DNA from: Sphingomonas sp. 3P27F8
Lineage (GTDB): Bacteria > Pseudomonadota > Alphaproteobacteria > Sphingomonadales > Sphingomonadaceae
Reading direction: 5' to 3'
Length of the DNA stretch: 64,000 bases
NCBI RefSeq assembly: GCF_005502745.1
Contig: NZ_SCNL01000002.1
Span: 62,001-126,000, forward strand
The translations under genes were made by a program, and so were the position numbers. Below, piece after piece: positions 1 through 9,159 of this stretch; positions within the stretch are counted from its first letter, which is position 1; each line of letters opens with the position of its first letter. The notes beneath the pieces are model-generated. The model was not told the origin of the DNA and searched no databases. It saw only the letters and a list, made by a program, of their open reading frames with translations.

Positions 1-563
1 AGGCCCCTTTGCTTTACGGCCTGTCGCTCATCGTGGTGTTCCTCTGCCTCGCCGCGCTTTACGAAAGCTGGTCGATCCCGCTTGCCGTGCTGCTGGTCAT
101 CCCGCTCGGGCTTGTCGGAGCGATCCTGTTCGTAACGCTGCGCGGGCTTACCAATGACGTCTATCTCCAGATCGGCCTGCTGACGACGATGGGGCTAGCC
201 GCCAAGAACGCCATCCTCATGATCGAATTCGCGGAGCAGGAGGAAAAGAAGGGCAAGCGCGTGATCGAAGCAGCGCTCGCGGCCGCACGCATCCGCCTGC
301 GCCCGATCCTGATGACCAGCTTCGCCTTCATCTTCGGCGTGCTGCCGCTGGCGATCTCCACCGGCGCGGGGGCGAACAGCCGCATCGCGATCGGCACGGC
401 CGTGATCGGCGGGATGCTTACCGCTACAATCCTGGCGATCTTCTATATTCCGATGTTCTTCGTGCTGGTGCGGCGTGGTTTCCGAGATACGCTCGCGCGA
501 TTGCATGGCGAGCATAGAGGGTATCGCCCGTCCCCGCCCGTATCGCAGGCCGGTGAATCATGA
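1..563 (+). CDS. RND efflux pump inner-membrane subunit, C-terminal part (5'-truncated by window edge)
   Basis: About 186 C-terminal residues of a proton-driven RND multidrug exporter of the HAE1/AcrB type. It acts in the inner membrane and passes substrates to an outer-membrane channel. The open frame runs to the window edge without a start (first full codon at base 3). Seen: a transmembrane helix followed by the family hallmark ALYESWSIP, then GLVGAIL, a helix with [14 protein letters not shown] (the conserved NAILIVEFA-type motif), RLRPILMTS, and the [17 protein letters not shown] stretch ending in a last helix. These match the last third of AcrB. The stop overlaps the start of the downstream outer-membrane factor (ATGA), so the two are translationally coupled. 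Substrate cannot be told from this fragment. Confidence 0.93.
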   Translation, partial: APLLYGLSLIVVFLCLAALYESWSIPLAVLLVIPLGLVGAILFVTLRGLTNDVYLQIGLLTTMGLAAKNAILMIEFAEQEEKKGKRVIEAALAAARIRLRPILMTSFAFIFGVLPLAISTGAGANSRIAIGTAVIGGMLTATILAIFYIPMFFVLVRRGFRDTLARLHGEHRGYRPSPPVSQAGES

Positions 564-2005
564 TGCGTCGCGCATTTCTGCTGGCCGGCGGCGCCGCGCT
601 TTCGGCGTGCAGCATGACGCCAAAATATGTGCGTCCGGATCTGCCCGTTCCCTCGTCATGGCCGGTGGGCGACGCGTATCTGAGGCAAAGCGAGGCGGCG
701 CTGCCCAGTGTCACCTATCGCGATATCTTCCGGGACACGCGGCTCCAGCGCGTCATCGATCAGGCGCTCGCCAATAACCGCGACTTGCGCATTGCGGCGG
801 CGAATATCGCTGCCGCCCGTGCGCAATATCGCATCCAGCGCGGCGAACTGTTTCCCACGATCGCCGCCAACGGCGCATACAGTTACAGTCACAGCAATAG
901 CCCGGCCGCCGGAAACGCGGCCACGACGGACTCTCTTTCCGCGGGAATCGGGATTACCGGCTTCGAAATCGACTTGTTCGGCCGGGTCCGCTCGCTGACC
1001 AGTGCCGCGCTGAACCGCTATTTCGCGCAGGAAGCGACCGCGCGCGCCACCCGGCTGACGCTCGTCGGCGATATCGCCGGTGCGTGGCTGAGTTATGCGG
1101 CGGATCGCAGCCTGCTCGGCATCGCAGAGGAAACGGCAGCCAACGCGCGCCGCAGCGTATCGCTGACCGATGCGCGTCTGAAAGGTGGCATCGCGCCTCG
1201 CACCGATCTGCGGCAGGCGGAACAGGTGCTCGCGAGCGCTGAATCCGATCTCGCACAGCAGAAGACCGCGCTCGCGCAGGATGTGAACGCCCTTCAACTA
1301 CTGGTCGGCGCGCCGATCGACCCCGCGCTGCTGCCCGGATCGATCGATGAAGCGGCCAGCAACATCGCCGCCTTGCCAGCCGGGCTCGATTCGGGCGTCT
1401 TGCTGCGCCGCCCCGATGTAGTGAGTGCGGAATATACGCTTCGTGCGGCCAATGCCGAGATCGGCGCCGCTCGCGCCGCGCTGTTTCCCCGGATCACGCT
1501 CACCGGCCTCCTAGGTTTGGCCAGCGGCGCGCTCTCCTCGCTGTTCAGTAGCGGCGCGTTCAGTTATTCGGGAAGCGCGAACGCTGCTTATCCCATTTTC
1601 AGCGGCGGCGCGGCGCGCGCCGGCGTCGCTCAATCCGAGGCGCAGCGCGACGCCGCGGTCGCCAGTTATGAAAAGGCGATCCAGACGGCGTTCAGCGAGG
1701 TCGCCGATGCGCTCGCCCGACAGGGAACCATCGCTGATCAGCTTGGCGCGGATCAACGAAACGTGGATGCCGCACTGGACAATTACCGGCTGGCAGACGC
1801 GCGCTATCGCGGGGCTATCGATACCTTTCTTGCATCGCTGGTCGCCCAGCGTTCGCTTTACACCGCGCAGCGCGGCCTCGTGCAGACCAAGCTGACCCGC
1901 GCCACCAATCTGGTCACTCTGTACCGTGTCTTGGGCGGAGATTCGCTGCTCCAGAGCGCCCCGACCGGACCGACGCTTTCTGGCCAGCAGGACCCGCGAC
2001 AATAA
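560..2005 (+). CDS. RND efflux outer-membrane lipoprotein (OprM/NodT family)
   Basis: A TolC-like outer-membrane channel of 481 aa that completes the tripartite pump with the upstream RND subunit. The N-terminus is a lipoprotein signal with lipobox LSAC and Cys17 as the lipidation site. It is followed by the family-typical [15 protein letters not shown] opening. Two repeated alpha-helical/beta-barrel halves are visible: the first has [15 protein letters not shown], and the second has [30 protein letters not shown], a strong NodT-family signature. Length fits the family (about 460-490). It starts inside the RND stop codon (ATGATG overlap), indicating one operon. The periplasmic adaptor gene should lie upstream of the window. 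Substrate is unknown. Confidence 0.93.
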   Translation: MMRRAFLLAGGAALSACSMTPKYVRPDLPVPSSWPVGDAYLRQSEAALPSVTYRDIFRDTRLQRVIDQALANNRDLRIAAANIAAARAQYRIQRGELFPTIAANGAYSYSHSNSPAAGNAATTDSLSAGIGITGFEIDLFGRVRSLTSAALNRYFAQEATARATRLTLVGDIAGAWLSYAADRSLLGIAEETAANARRSVSLTDARLKGGIAPRTDLRQAEQVLASAESDLAQQKTALAQDVNALQLLVGAPIDPALLPGSIDEAASNIAALPAGLDSGVLLRRPDVVSAEYTLRAANAEIGAARAALFPRITLTGLLGLASGALSSLFSSGAFSYSGSANAAYPIFSGGAARAGVAQSEAQRDAAVASYEKAIQTAFSEVADALARQGTIADQLGADQRNVDAALDNYRLADARYRGAIDTFLASLVAQRSLYTAQRGLVQTKLTRATNLVTLYRVLGGDSLLQSAPTGPTLSGQQDPRQ

Positions 2006-2097
2006 CGAACGGGCCATTGCGACAAGGCCGCGAAATCAGCGCAAGCCGTCATGATTTCCTGCACGTGCCGTACGGGATCGCCCGAACTGGCGACTAG

Positions 2098-2502
2098 TCA
2101 CCCCTTCCCCGCGCTGCCCTTCATCGTGCCGACCGCATCCCGTCCGAACTGCATGATGAGCTCGCCGACCTCGCGCGCGTGCGCCATCGATCGATTGCTC
2201 TGTTCACGCAGGAAATCGCCCTGGATCTTCATCACGTCCGAAAGATCCTTCGCGACGGCGGCAGCGCGCATCGCCGCAAAGGCCTCCCGCGCATTGGCTT
2301 CGGCCTGATCGATCATTTTCAGGCCGACCGCCTTGTTCTGCTCGGCGACCTTTTCGCCCGATGCCTTTACCGCCTCGCCCACACGCCTTGCCGGATCGAC
2401 GACGTGGTCCTCAAACGCCTGCTTCGCCTTTCCTGCGCCCTCGCGCATCTTCCCGGTGGCTTCCTTGGCCCGATCTCCGGCGGTCTTGCGTGATGCAGCC
2501 AT
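2098..2502 (-). CDS. phasin-family protein
   Basis: A 134-aa highly charged, Ala-rich helical protein. The N-terminal third is rich in Lys/Ala/Gly, like histone-type or PhaF-like tails. The C-terminal two thirds carry a phasin-type amphipathic helix (NAREAFAAMRAAAVAKDLSDV, then QGDFLREQSNRSMAHAREVGELI). Phasins coat polyhydroxyalkanoate granules, although related alphaproteobacterial proteins also occur without PHA genes nearby. The start was chosen at the ATG preceded by AAGGAGAGGAACA, a strong ribosome binding site. A longer frame extends upstream but has no such signal. It stands alone, convergent with the efflux operon, and no PHA synthase gene is in the window, so the role in PHA is an inference. 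Confidence 0.8.
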   Translation of the reverse strand: MAASRKTAGDRAKEATGKMREGAGKAKQAFEDHVVDPARRVGEAVKASGEKVAEQNKAVGLKMIDQAEANAREAFAAMRAAAVAKDLSDVMKIQGDFLREQSNRSMAHAREVGELIMQFGRDAVGTMKGSAGKG

Positions 2503-2638
2503 TGTTCCTCTCCTTGGCTTCAGCCTGCGATCGGCATGCTGAACCTCTCGCGCATTCGCGGCAAGATGCTCAACGCATCGCACAGATGCGGTTTCCGGCG
2601 GCTGACAGCGCGGCCACGACAATGCTAGATACTGGCCT

Positions 2639-3265
2639 ATGCGCATCTTCCTCCCTCTCGCAGCGCTGCTTGCGTTGCCCGCCACAACCGCCACCGCACA
2701 GACCGGCACGCCGGCGGCGCAGCCAGCCGCAGCGACGCCCACAGCGCTCGTCAACGTGACGGTTACGACCTCGCTCGGGCCGATCGTCATAGCCGTGGAC
2801 AAGGAACACGCCCCGATCACGGCGGCGAATTTTCTGAGATATGTCGATCAGAAGCGGCTCGATGGGGTAAACTTCTATCGTGCAGTAAAAATTCAACCAG
2901 GCTACGGCTTCGTCCAGTTCGGTGCCGCTAACGATCCCAAGCGCGCACTCCCGCCGATCCCGCATGAGCCGACCAGCAAGACGGGCCTCAGCCACAAGGA
3001 CGGCGCGATCTCAATGGCGATGGGCAAGCCGGGCACGGCGTCCGGCGATTTCTTCATCATCGTCGGCGATCTCAGCACGATGGACGCAACGGCGACCGAG
3101 CCGGGCTATGCGGTTTTCGGCCACGTCGTCAGCGGCATGGACATCATTCACCACATCCTTGATGCCCCCACCTCACCGACGCGTGGCGAGGGCTTGATGA
3201 AGGGTCAGATGCTCGAACCGACCATCAAGGTGACGACCGTGCGGCGCGGCCCGCCCGCGCCTTAG
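2639..3265 (+). CDS. periplasmic peptidyl-prolyl cis-trans isomerase, cyclophilin type
   Basis: A 208-aa cyclophilin with an N-terminal signal peptide (hydrophobic ALLALPATTATAQ, cleavage near residue 21), so it should act in the periplasm on proline peptide bonds during protein folding. Cyclophilin landmarks are present but divergent. FYRAV corresponds to FHRV with the catalytic Arg, GFVQFG replaces the FMIQGG loop while keeping the Gln, SGDFFIIVGD corresponds to the SQFFI strand, and GYAVFGHVVSGMDII is the conserved GYAVFGRVVEGMDVV strand. An Ala/Pro/Thr-rich linker (residues 22-36) separates the signal from the domain. It converges on dnaE with a 4-base overlap at the stops. Low-activity or substrate-specialised forms of this class are common, and activity is inferred. 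Confidence 0.88.
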   Translation: MRIFLPLAALLALPATTATAQTGTPAAQPAAATPTALVNVTVTTSLGPIVIAVDKEHAPITAANFLRYVDQKRLDGVNFYRAVKIQPGYGFVQFGAANDPKRALPPIPHEPTSKTGLSHKDGAISMAMGKPGTASGDFFIIVGDLSTMDATATEPGYAVFGHVVSGMDIIHHILDAPTSPTRGEGLMKGQMLEPTIKVTTVRRGPPAP

Positions 3266-6200
3266 CCCGCGAGCGTCAGCATCGTTTCCGCCCGACCGAG
3301 CGTGGCGGAGATCACGCCGGGCAGGAGATTCGCGCGATCGATCAGCTCGGCATCCAGCAGGAAGTCGCGGCCGAGCAGCAGCGTCGCCTCCCCGCCATGC
3401 GGCAGCCTGATCTTGAGACGCACCTCGCCGCGCGCGCCGCGCTGCCCTTCCAGCAAAGTGGCGAGCGCCGCGACCGCGTCCGCCCGGTCCACGACGATCT
3501 CCGCCACGAAGCGCGCGATCGACGCGAGCGATTCGAACGGCTGGAGGCGCTTGATCGAAACACGCGGCTGATCCTCTCCGGGCCGCCGATCCAGTTCTAC
3601 GGTGGCCAGGCCGCAGGCGCCAGCGCGCGCCGCCTCTTCCAGGTCGGCCGCCACCTGATCGTCGAAGCAGGTGGCGATGAATTGCCCACTCTGGTCGGAG
3701 AGCGTCGCCATCATGTAGCGCCGCCCGCGCGCGGACGTCCGCCATCGCGCCTCTTCGACCAGCACGGCCATCGTCGCCCCGGCGCGCGTGCCGTCATCGG
3801 GAATCGAAAGCTCGCCCAGCGCCGCGAACTGCCGCGCGCCATGCATCTTGGCGAGATGCGCGTGGCGGTCGACCGGGTGAGCAGAGAAATAGAAGCCAAA
3901 CGCCTCCTTCTCCTGTTCCATCTTTTGCGCCATCGTCCAGTGGACCGATCGCGGCAGCTTGATCGTGTCGCCCGCATGGCTTGAATCGCCGAAGAGCCCG
4001 CCCTGCCCGCTGGTGCGCTGGTCATGCGTGCGCGCCGCTACCGCCAGGATCGTTTCGGCGATCGCAAACACGCCGGCCCGGTTGGGTTCCATAGCGTCGA
4101 ACGCGCCGCCGGCTGCCAGCGTTTCCAGTTGCCGCTTGTTGACCAGTCGGGGATCGACGCGATGCGCGAGATCGTCGAGGCTCTTGAACCGCCCGCGCTC
4201 CTCACGCTCGGCGACGAGGCGCTCCATCGCCCCTTCGCCGACCGATTTGAGCGCCGCAAGCGCATAGCGGACGGCCGGGCGGCCGTGATCATCGACCTCA
4301 ACGTCGAATTCCGCCTGGCTCGCATTGATATCGGGGGGAAGCAATTCGATGCCCATCCGTCGCATATCGTCGACGAACACCGCGAGCTTGTCGGTGAGAT
4401 GAATATCGTAACACATTGAGGCCGCAAAGAATTCGTGCGGGTAATGCGCCTTCAGCCACGCCGTCTGATAGGTGAGCAGCGCATAAGCCGCTGCGTGGCT
4501 CTTGTTGAAGCCATAGCCAGCGAACTTATCGATCAAGTCAAAGAGCTCGTTAGCCTTTGCGGCGGGAATGTTGTTCGTCGTGGCGCAACCCTCGACGAAG
4601 ATCGCGCGCTGCGCGTCCATCTCCGCCTTGATCTTCTTGCCCATCGCGCGGCGCAACAGGTCCGCGCCACCAAGGGTGTAGCCGGCGAGCACCTGCGCCG
4701 CCTGCATCACCTGTTCCTGATAAACGAAAATGCCATAGGTTTCCGCGAGGATGCCTTCGAGCAGCGGATGCGGATAGAGAATATCCTCCTGCCCGTTCTT
4801 TCGGCGGCCGAACATCGGGATATTATCCATCGGGCCGGGGCGATAGAGCGCGCCAAGGGCGATGATGTCTTCGAAAACGGTGGGCTTCACCGCCGACAGC
4901 GTGCGCCGCATCCCCTCCGATTCCACCTGAAACACGCCGACGGTGTTGCCGGCCTGTAGAAGTTCATAGGTTTCCACATCATCCCAGCCCAGCGCATCGA
5001 GATCGATCGAGATGCCGCGCTTCGCCAGCATCTCCACCGCTTTCTTGAGCACAGAGAGCGTTTTCAGACCAAGAAAGTCGAACTTCACCAGCCCGGCGCC
5101 CTCGACGTACTTCATGTCGAATTGGGTGACCGGCATGTCCGAACGCGGATCGCGATAGAGCGGCACCAGTTGCGCAAGCGGGCGATCCCCGATCACCACA
5201 CCCGCCGCGTGCGTGGAGGAGTGCCGCGGCAGCCCCTCCAGCTTCATCGCCAGATCGAGCAGCCGCCGGACATCGTTCTCGTTGGCATATTCGCGCGCGA
5301 GCTCGGATACGCCATTCAGCGCTCGCTCCAGCGTCCACGGGTCCGTCGGGTGATTCGGGACCAGCTTTGCGAGGCGATCGACCTGACCGTAGCTCATCTG
5401 AAGGACACGCCCGGTATCTTTCAGCACCGCGCGCGCCTTCAGCTTGCCGAAGGTGATGATCTGCGCCACCTGATCCCGGCCGTATTTCTCCTGCACATAG
5501 CGGATCACTTCCACGCGCCGCGTTTCGCAGAAATCGATATCGAAATCCGGCATCGAAACGCGCTCGGGATTGAGGAAGCGCTCGAAAAGCAGCCCCAGCC
5601 GGATCGGATCGAGATCGGTGATCGTCAGCGCCCAGGCCACCACCGAGCCGGCGCCCGAACCACGCCCCGGGCCGACCGGAATGTCGCGTTCCTTTGCCCA
5701 TTTGATGAAATCGGCGACGATCAGGAAGTATCCAGGAAAGCCCATCTGGATGATGACGTCGAGCTCGAACTGCAGGCGATCGCGATAGGCCTCGCGCCAA
5801 TCGTCTCCATCTGCCTGCCCAAGCTGCGCGATGCGCTCCAGACGCTGTTCGAGCCCCGCCGCCGCATCTTGGCGGAGCATCGCCGCTTCGCCGTCGCGAT
5901 CGCCCGCGAGACTGGGCAGGATCGGCTTGCGCCTGGGCGCGGCTACCGCGCAGCGCCGTGCGACGACGAGCGTGTTCGCGATCGCCTCCGGCAGATCGGC
6001 GAACAGCGCCCGCATCTCGTTCGCCGGCTTCATCCAGGCGTCCGGCGAACTGCGCGGCCGGTCGTCGCTCTCCACATAGGTCGAATTCGCGATGCAGAGC
6101 ATCACGTCATGAGCGTCGAGAAAATCCTGTTCCGCGAAGCAGCACGGATTGGTCGCCACCAGCGGCAGATCGCGGGTATAAGCGAGATCGAGCAGATGCG

Positions 6201-6759
6201 GCTCCGCGCGCCCCTCCACCTCGTTCAGGCGGCGCACCACTTCTATGTAGAGCCGATCCGGGAACAACCCCAGCAAGCGATCGGCATATGCGTGCGCCCG
6301 CGCTGGCTGATCCTCCGCGAAAAGTCGGGCCAGGCCGCCCTCGCCGCCGGCGGTCAGCGCGATCAGCCCCTCCGCGTGACGTGCCAGCGCCGCGAAATCG
6401 ACATGCGGCACCTGCTCGATCGGGCGATCGAGATGCGCCATGCTGACCAATGCACACAGATTGTCATAGCCCCGCTCATCCTGCGCATAGAGCGCGAGCC
6501 AGTCGATGATCGGCGCCACCCCGTCGGGCAGATCCGGGCGGGCAACCCCCAGCATCACGCCTATCACCGGCTGAACGCCCGCATCGCACGCCGCATCCGA
6601 ATAAGCCATCGCGGCGTAAAGCCCGTTGCGGTCGGTAAGCGCAGCCGCCGGAAAGCCGAGCGCCGCCGCCCGCTTCGCGATCGCCTTTGGCTCGATCGCC
6701 CCGTCCAGCATCGTATATGACGAAAAGATACGGAGCGGGACGAAACCGGAATGCGACAT
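3262..6759 (-). CDS. dnaE: DNA polymerase III subunit alpha
   Basis: The 1165-aa replicative polymerase catalytic subunit (C-family), the usual length for DnaE1. The order is PHP domain (about 1-280), palm with the catalytic aspartates in PDFDIDF (near residue 400) and in KFDFLGLKTL (near 555), fingers including GPGRGSGAGS, the ALYRPGPMDNIP and GYGFNKSHAAAYA motifs, then helix-hairpin-helix and OB-fold regions (the QSGQFIATCFDD segment). The PHP domain looks inactivated: the usual LRVHS is LRIFSS, and the usual TDHG is TDRNG, so two metal-ligand histidines are absent. Proofreading would therefore depend on a separate epsilon subunit. It is divergent from the HdeD-like gene, with a 90-bp gap. 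Confidence 0.97.
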   Translation of the reverse strand: MSHSGFVPLRIFSSYTMLDGAIEPKAIAKRAAALGFPAAALTDRNGLYAAMAYSDAACDAGVQPVIGVMLGVARPDLPDGVAPIIDWLALYAQDERGYDNLCALVSMAHLDRPIEQVPHVDFAALARHAEGLIALTAGGEGGLARLFAEDQPARAHAYADRLLGLFPDRLYIEVVRRLNEVEGRAEPHLLDLAYTRDLPLVATNPCCFAEQDFLDAHDVMLCIANSTYVESDDRPRSSPDAWMKPANEMRALFADLPEAIANTLVVARRCAVAAPRRKPILPSLAGDRDGEAAMLRQDAAAGLEQRLERIAQLGQADGDDWREAYRDRLQFELDVIIQMGFPGYFLIVADFIKWAKERDIPVGPGRGSGAGSVVAWALTITDLDPIRLGLLFERFLNPERVSMPDFDIDFCETRRVEVIRYVQEKYGRDQVAQIITFGKLKARAVLKDTGRVLQMSYGQVDRLAKLVPNHPTDPWTLERALNGVSELAREYANENDVRRLLDLAMKLEGLPRHSSTHAAGVVIGDRPLAQLVPLYRDPRSDMPVTQFDMKYVEGAGLVKFDFLGLKTLSVLKKAVEMLAKRGISIDLDALGWDDVETYELLQAGNTVGVFQVESEGMRRTLSAVKPTVFEDIIALGALYRPGPMDNIPMFGRRKNGQEDILYPHPLLEGILAETYGIFVYQEQVMQAAQVLAGYTLGGADLLRRAMGKKIKAEMDAQRAIFVEGCATTNNIPAAKANELFDLIDKFAGYGFNKSHAAAYALLTYQTAWLKAHYPHEFFAASMCYDIHLTDKLAVFVDDMRRMGIELLPPDINASQAEFDVEVDDHGRPAVRYALAALKSVGEGAMERLVAEREERGRFKSLDDLAHRVDPRLVNKRQLETLAAGGAFDAMEPNRAGVFAIAETILAVAARTHDQRTSGQGGLFGDSSHAGDTIKLPRSVHWTMAQKMEQEKEAFGFYFSAHPVDRHAHLAKMHGARQFAALGELSIPDDGTRAGATMAVLVEEARWRTSARGRRYMMATLSDQSGQFIATCFDDQVAADLEEAARAGACGLATVELDRRPGEDQPRVSIKRLQPFESLASIARFVAEIVVDRADAVAALATLLEGQRGARGEVRLKIRLPHGGEATLLLGRDFLLDAELIDRANLLPGVISATLGRAETMLTLAG

Positions 6760-6849
6760 CGCGAAACGCTAGCCGCTACCGCGCGATTCGCACAGTCCCG
6801 GAACCAAGTTCGCGCGCCATAGTTTCGCTGGTGAAACGGAGGATGGGTG

Positions 6850-7392
6850 ATGACGCTTGCGGCACGTGGCATCGGCTGGGGCTGGATCCTGGCCTTTGGT
6901 ATCGCCAGCCTCATCCTCGGGGCGGCGGCCATTTTCATGCCGGTGCCGGCGACGTTCGCGGCAACGCTGGTGGTGGGCGCATATCTGATCGCGGGCGGCA
7001 TATTCGGGTTGCTTGCCGGCGCTTTCGGACGCGGGCACGAGGGGCGCGGCTATGCGATCCTGTTCGGCCTGGTCTCGCTGATCGGCGGCGGGATCATGGT
7101 TCTTGAGCCGGCGACCGGCGCTGTATCCCTAACCTTGCTGCTCGCGCTGTGGCTTATCGCGCGCGGCGTGCTTGAACTGGTATGGGGATTCCGATTCCGC
7201 CGACGGCGCGGATTGATGATCGTCCTGGGCGTGCTTAATCTGCTGCTCGCGGCATATATCCTTTATTCGATGCCGGTTGCCGCGCTGACGCTGCCCGGCA
7301 TCGTGCTAGGCATCAGCTTCCTCGTCTCTGGCGCTACGTGGACGACTTTCGCGCTCGATCATCGAGGCGAGCGGGTCGCGCTGGACATCTGA
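6850..7392 (+). CDS. HdeD-family membrane protein (DUF308)
   Basis: A 180-aa integral membrane protein with about six hydrophobic helices arranged as three similar pairs, the DUF308/HdeD pattern. Recurrent features include GWILAFGIASLILGAAAIF, AYLIAGGIFGLLAG, LLALWLIARGVLELVWGF and LNLLLAAYILYSMP. HdeD in E. coli is an acid-resistance membrane protein, but most family members have no assigned biochemical role. The ATG at 6850 was chosen over an in-frame GTG immediately upstream because GGAGG lies about 7 bases before it. It is divergent from dnaE and convergent with the glutathione peroxidase (4-bp gap). Function in this organism is unknown. Confidence 0.85.
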   Translation: MTLAARGIGWGWILAFGIASLILGAAAIFMPVPATFAATLVVGAYLIAGGIFGLLAGAFGRGHEGRGYAILFGLVSLIGGGIMVLEPATGAVSLTLLLALWLIARGVLELVWGFRFRRRRGLMIVLGVLNLLLAAYILYSMPVAALTLPGIVLGISFLVSGATWTTFALDHRGERVALDI

Positions 7393-7396
7393 ACCG

Positions 7397-7876
7397 CTAC
7401 AGCAGCTTCTCGATGTCGGCGACGATATCGGCCGGCTTGGTCGTGGGCGCATACCGCTCCACCACCTGCCCGTCGCGGTTCACCAGGAACTTGGTGAAGT
7501 TCCACTTGATCGCCTTCGATCCGAGCAGGCCCGGTGCATCGCTCTTGAGCCGTTCGAACAGCGGGTCGGCGTTTGGCCCATTCACCTCGACCTTGGCGAA
7601 CACGGGAAACGTGACGTCATAGGTCAGCGAGCAGAAGTTCGCGATTTCCTCCGCGTCCCCCGGCTCCTGCGCGCCGAACTGGTTGCAAGGGAAGGCCAGC
7701 ACCTCGAAGCCGCGATCGGCATATTCGCGATGCAGTGCCTCCAGCCCCTCATATTGAGGCGTGAACCCGCACTTCGAGGCGGTATTGACGATCAGGAGCA
7801 CCTTGCCGCGCCAGGTGTCGAGCGAGGCGATGCCCCCGTCCGCGGCCTTGACCTCGAAATCGGTGATCGCTCCCAT
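7397..7876 (-). CDS. glutathione peroxidase (Cys-type)
   Basis: A 159-aa thioredoxin-fold peroxidase that reduces hydrogen peroxide or lipid hydroperoxides, in the cytoplasm since no signal peptide is seen. The peroxidatic residue is Cys36 in NTASKCGFTPQY, in place of selenocysteine. The other family signatures are FPCNQFGAQEPG (catalytic Gln, plus a second Cys that could be the resolving cysteine) and KWNFTKFLV (catalytic Trp). Non-mammalian members of this class often use thioredoxin rather than glutathione, so the electron donor is uncertain. It lies 18 bp downstream of the GNAT gene on the same strand and may be co-transcribed with lolD. Confidence 0.93.
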   Translation of the reverse strand: MGAITDFEVKAADGGIASLDTWRGKVLLIVNTASKCGFTPQYEGLEALHREYADRGFEVLAFPCNQFGAQEPGDAEEIANFCSLTYDVTFPVFAKVEVNGPNADPLFERLKSDAPGLLGSKAIKWNFTKFLVNRDGQVVERYAPTTKPADIVADIEKLL

Positions 7877-7894
7877 TGCCCGTCTCCCCTCTGT

Positions 7895-8488
7895 TCAGCC
7901 CCGATGGCGCGCCAGCATATGCTCCAGATTGACACGCACACCCGGCCATTCGCAAGCGATGATCGAGTAGACGACCAGATCGCGCACCCGCCCGTCCATC
8001 AGCTGATGCGAGCGCAGCACGCCATCTCGCTTGGCACCGAGCCGCTCGATCGCACGCTGGGAATCACGATTGAACCAGTCGGTACGGATTTGCACCACGT
8101 TGCATCCCAATACGTCGAAGGCGTGGGTCAGCAGCAGCTTCTTTGCCTCGGTATTGACGCCGCTGCGCTGGACGGAACGCGCGTAGAATGTGCCGCCGAT
8201 CTCCACGCGCCGGTTCGGCTCGTTCATGCGCATGAACCGCGTGAGGCCCACAACGCTGCCATCCGGCGTTTCCACCGCGAACGGCATCGCGCGACCATAA
8301 TCTCGCTCTCGAAACGTCGCCGCCATGAAAGTATCGGGATCGGCGAGCCCGGACACGTTGGTGAAGAAAAGTTCGGTGAGATCGCCGTCCGCCGCGGCCG
8401 CGACCAGCGCATCGCGATCCGCCATCGCGAGCGGCCGCAATGTCACATGATTTCCGCGGAGCACCGGCTGATCGCGCCAGGCGCTCAT
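7895..8488 (-). CDS. GNAT-family N-acetyltransferase (RimJ/RimL type)
   Basis: A 197-aa acetyl-CoA-dependent transferase. The opening [18 protein letters not shown] is the beta1-alpha1 signature of the Acetyltransf_3 (RimJ/RimL) group. The acetyl-CoA loop reads [17 protein letters not shown], equivalent to the RGTGINTEAK motif. The C-terminal part has [22 protein letters not shown], the typical N-S-xx-A-x-ERLGF motif. Acceptors in the family are ribosomal-protein N-termini or small molecules, and nothing here specifies which. Its ATG overlaps the stop of lolD (ATGA), so it is translationally coupled to the lipoprotein-release ATPase, an association that may be positional only. Confidence 0.88.
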   Translation of the reverse strand: MSAWRDQPVLRGNHVTLRPLAMADRDALVAAAADGDLTELFFTNVSGLADPDTFMAATFRERDYGRAMPFAVETPDGSVVGLTRFMRMNEPNRRVEIGGTFYARSVQRSGVNTEAKKLLLTHAFDVLGCNVVQIRTDWFNRDSQRAIERLGAKRDGVLRSHQLMDGRVRDLVVYSIIACEWPGVRVNLEHMLARHRG

Positions 8489-9159
8489 TGCAGCACGCCC
8501 TCCTGCAATCGCACCACACGGTCCATTTTCGCGGCGAGTCGCTCGTTATGGGTGGCGACGAGCGCGGCCGATCCCTCGACGCGCACGAGGCGGAGGAATT
8601 CGGCCAGAACGATATCGGCGGTATGCTCGTCCAGATTGCCGGTCGGCTCGTCCGCCAGCACCAGCGCCGGCCGATTGGCGAGCGCCCGCGCCACCGCGAC
8701 GCGCTGCTGCTCGCCGCCGGAAAGCTGGCTCGGCCGGTGCGTCAGCCGATGCCCGAGGCCGAGCGCGGTCAACAATGCATCAGCCCGCGCTTCAGCATCC
8801 CGCTGTGTTGCGCCATGGATGAGTTGCGGCAGCACGACATTCTCGCGCGCGTCGAAATCCGGGAGCAGGTGATGAAACTGATAGACGAAACCCAGGAAAT
8901 CGCGCCGCACCATCGTTCGCCCGTGCGCGTCGAGCTGCGCCGCTTCCTTGCCAGCGATCCGGATCGAGCCCTCGAACCCGCCCTCGAGAAGCCCGACCGC
9001 CTGTAACAGCGTCGATTTGCCGGAGCCCGATGGCCCGAGCAATGCCACGATCTCGCCCGGCGCGACCGACAGGTTCACGCGGCGCAGCACCTCGATCGTC
9101 TCGCCGCCCTGAGTGAAGCTGCGCGCGAGACCCGTGGTTTGAAGCACGGCGCTATTCAT
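8485..9159 (-). CDS. lolD: lipoprotein-releasing system ATP-binding protein
   Basis: A 224-aa ABC ATPase that energises release of outer-membrane lipoproteins from the inner membrane to the LolA carrier. It has Walker [10 protein letters not shown] (residues 42-50), a Q-loop in [14 protein letters not shown] signature [15 protein letters not shown], Walker [13 protein letters not shown] and an H-loop His in [20 protein letters not shown] is typical of LolD as distinct from MacB or FtsE. Its start overlaps the end of the permease gene by 8 bases, giving a permease-ATPase operon. The same pairing next to dnaE is found in related alphaproteobacteria. Confidence 0.93.
   Translation of the reverse strand: MNSAVLQTTGLARSFTQGGETIEVLRRVNLSVAPGEIVALLGPSGSGKSTLLQAVGLLEGGFEGSIRIAGKEAAQLDAHGRTMVRRDFLGFVYQFHHLLPDFDARENVVLPQLIHGATQRDAEARADALLTALGLGHRLTHRPSQLSGGEQQRVAVARALANRPALVLADEPTGNLDEHTADIVLAEFLRLVRVEGSAALVATHNERLAAKMDRVVRLQEGVLQ

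Noticed and set aside
5122..6720. Long open frame (about 530 codons) on the plus strand inside dnaE
   Set aside because: It is the antisense shadow of a high-GC gene: no ribosome binding site, His/Arg-rich composition and no family motif, while dnaE on the other strand is unmistakable.
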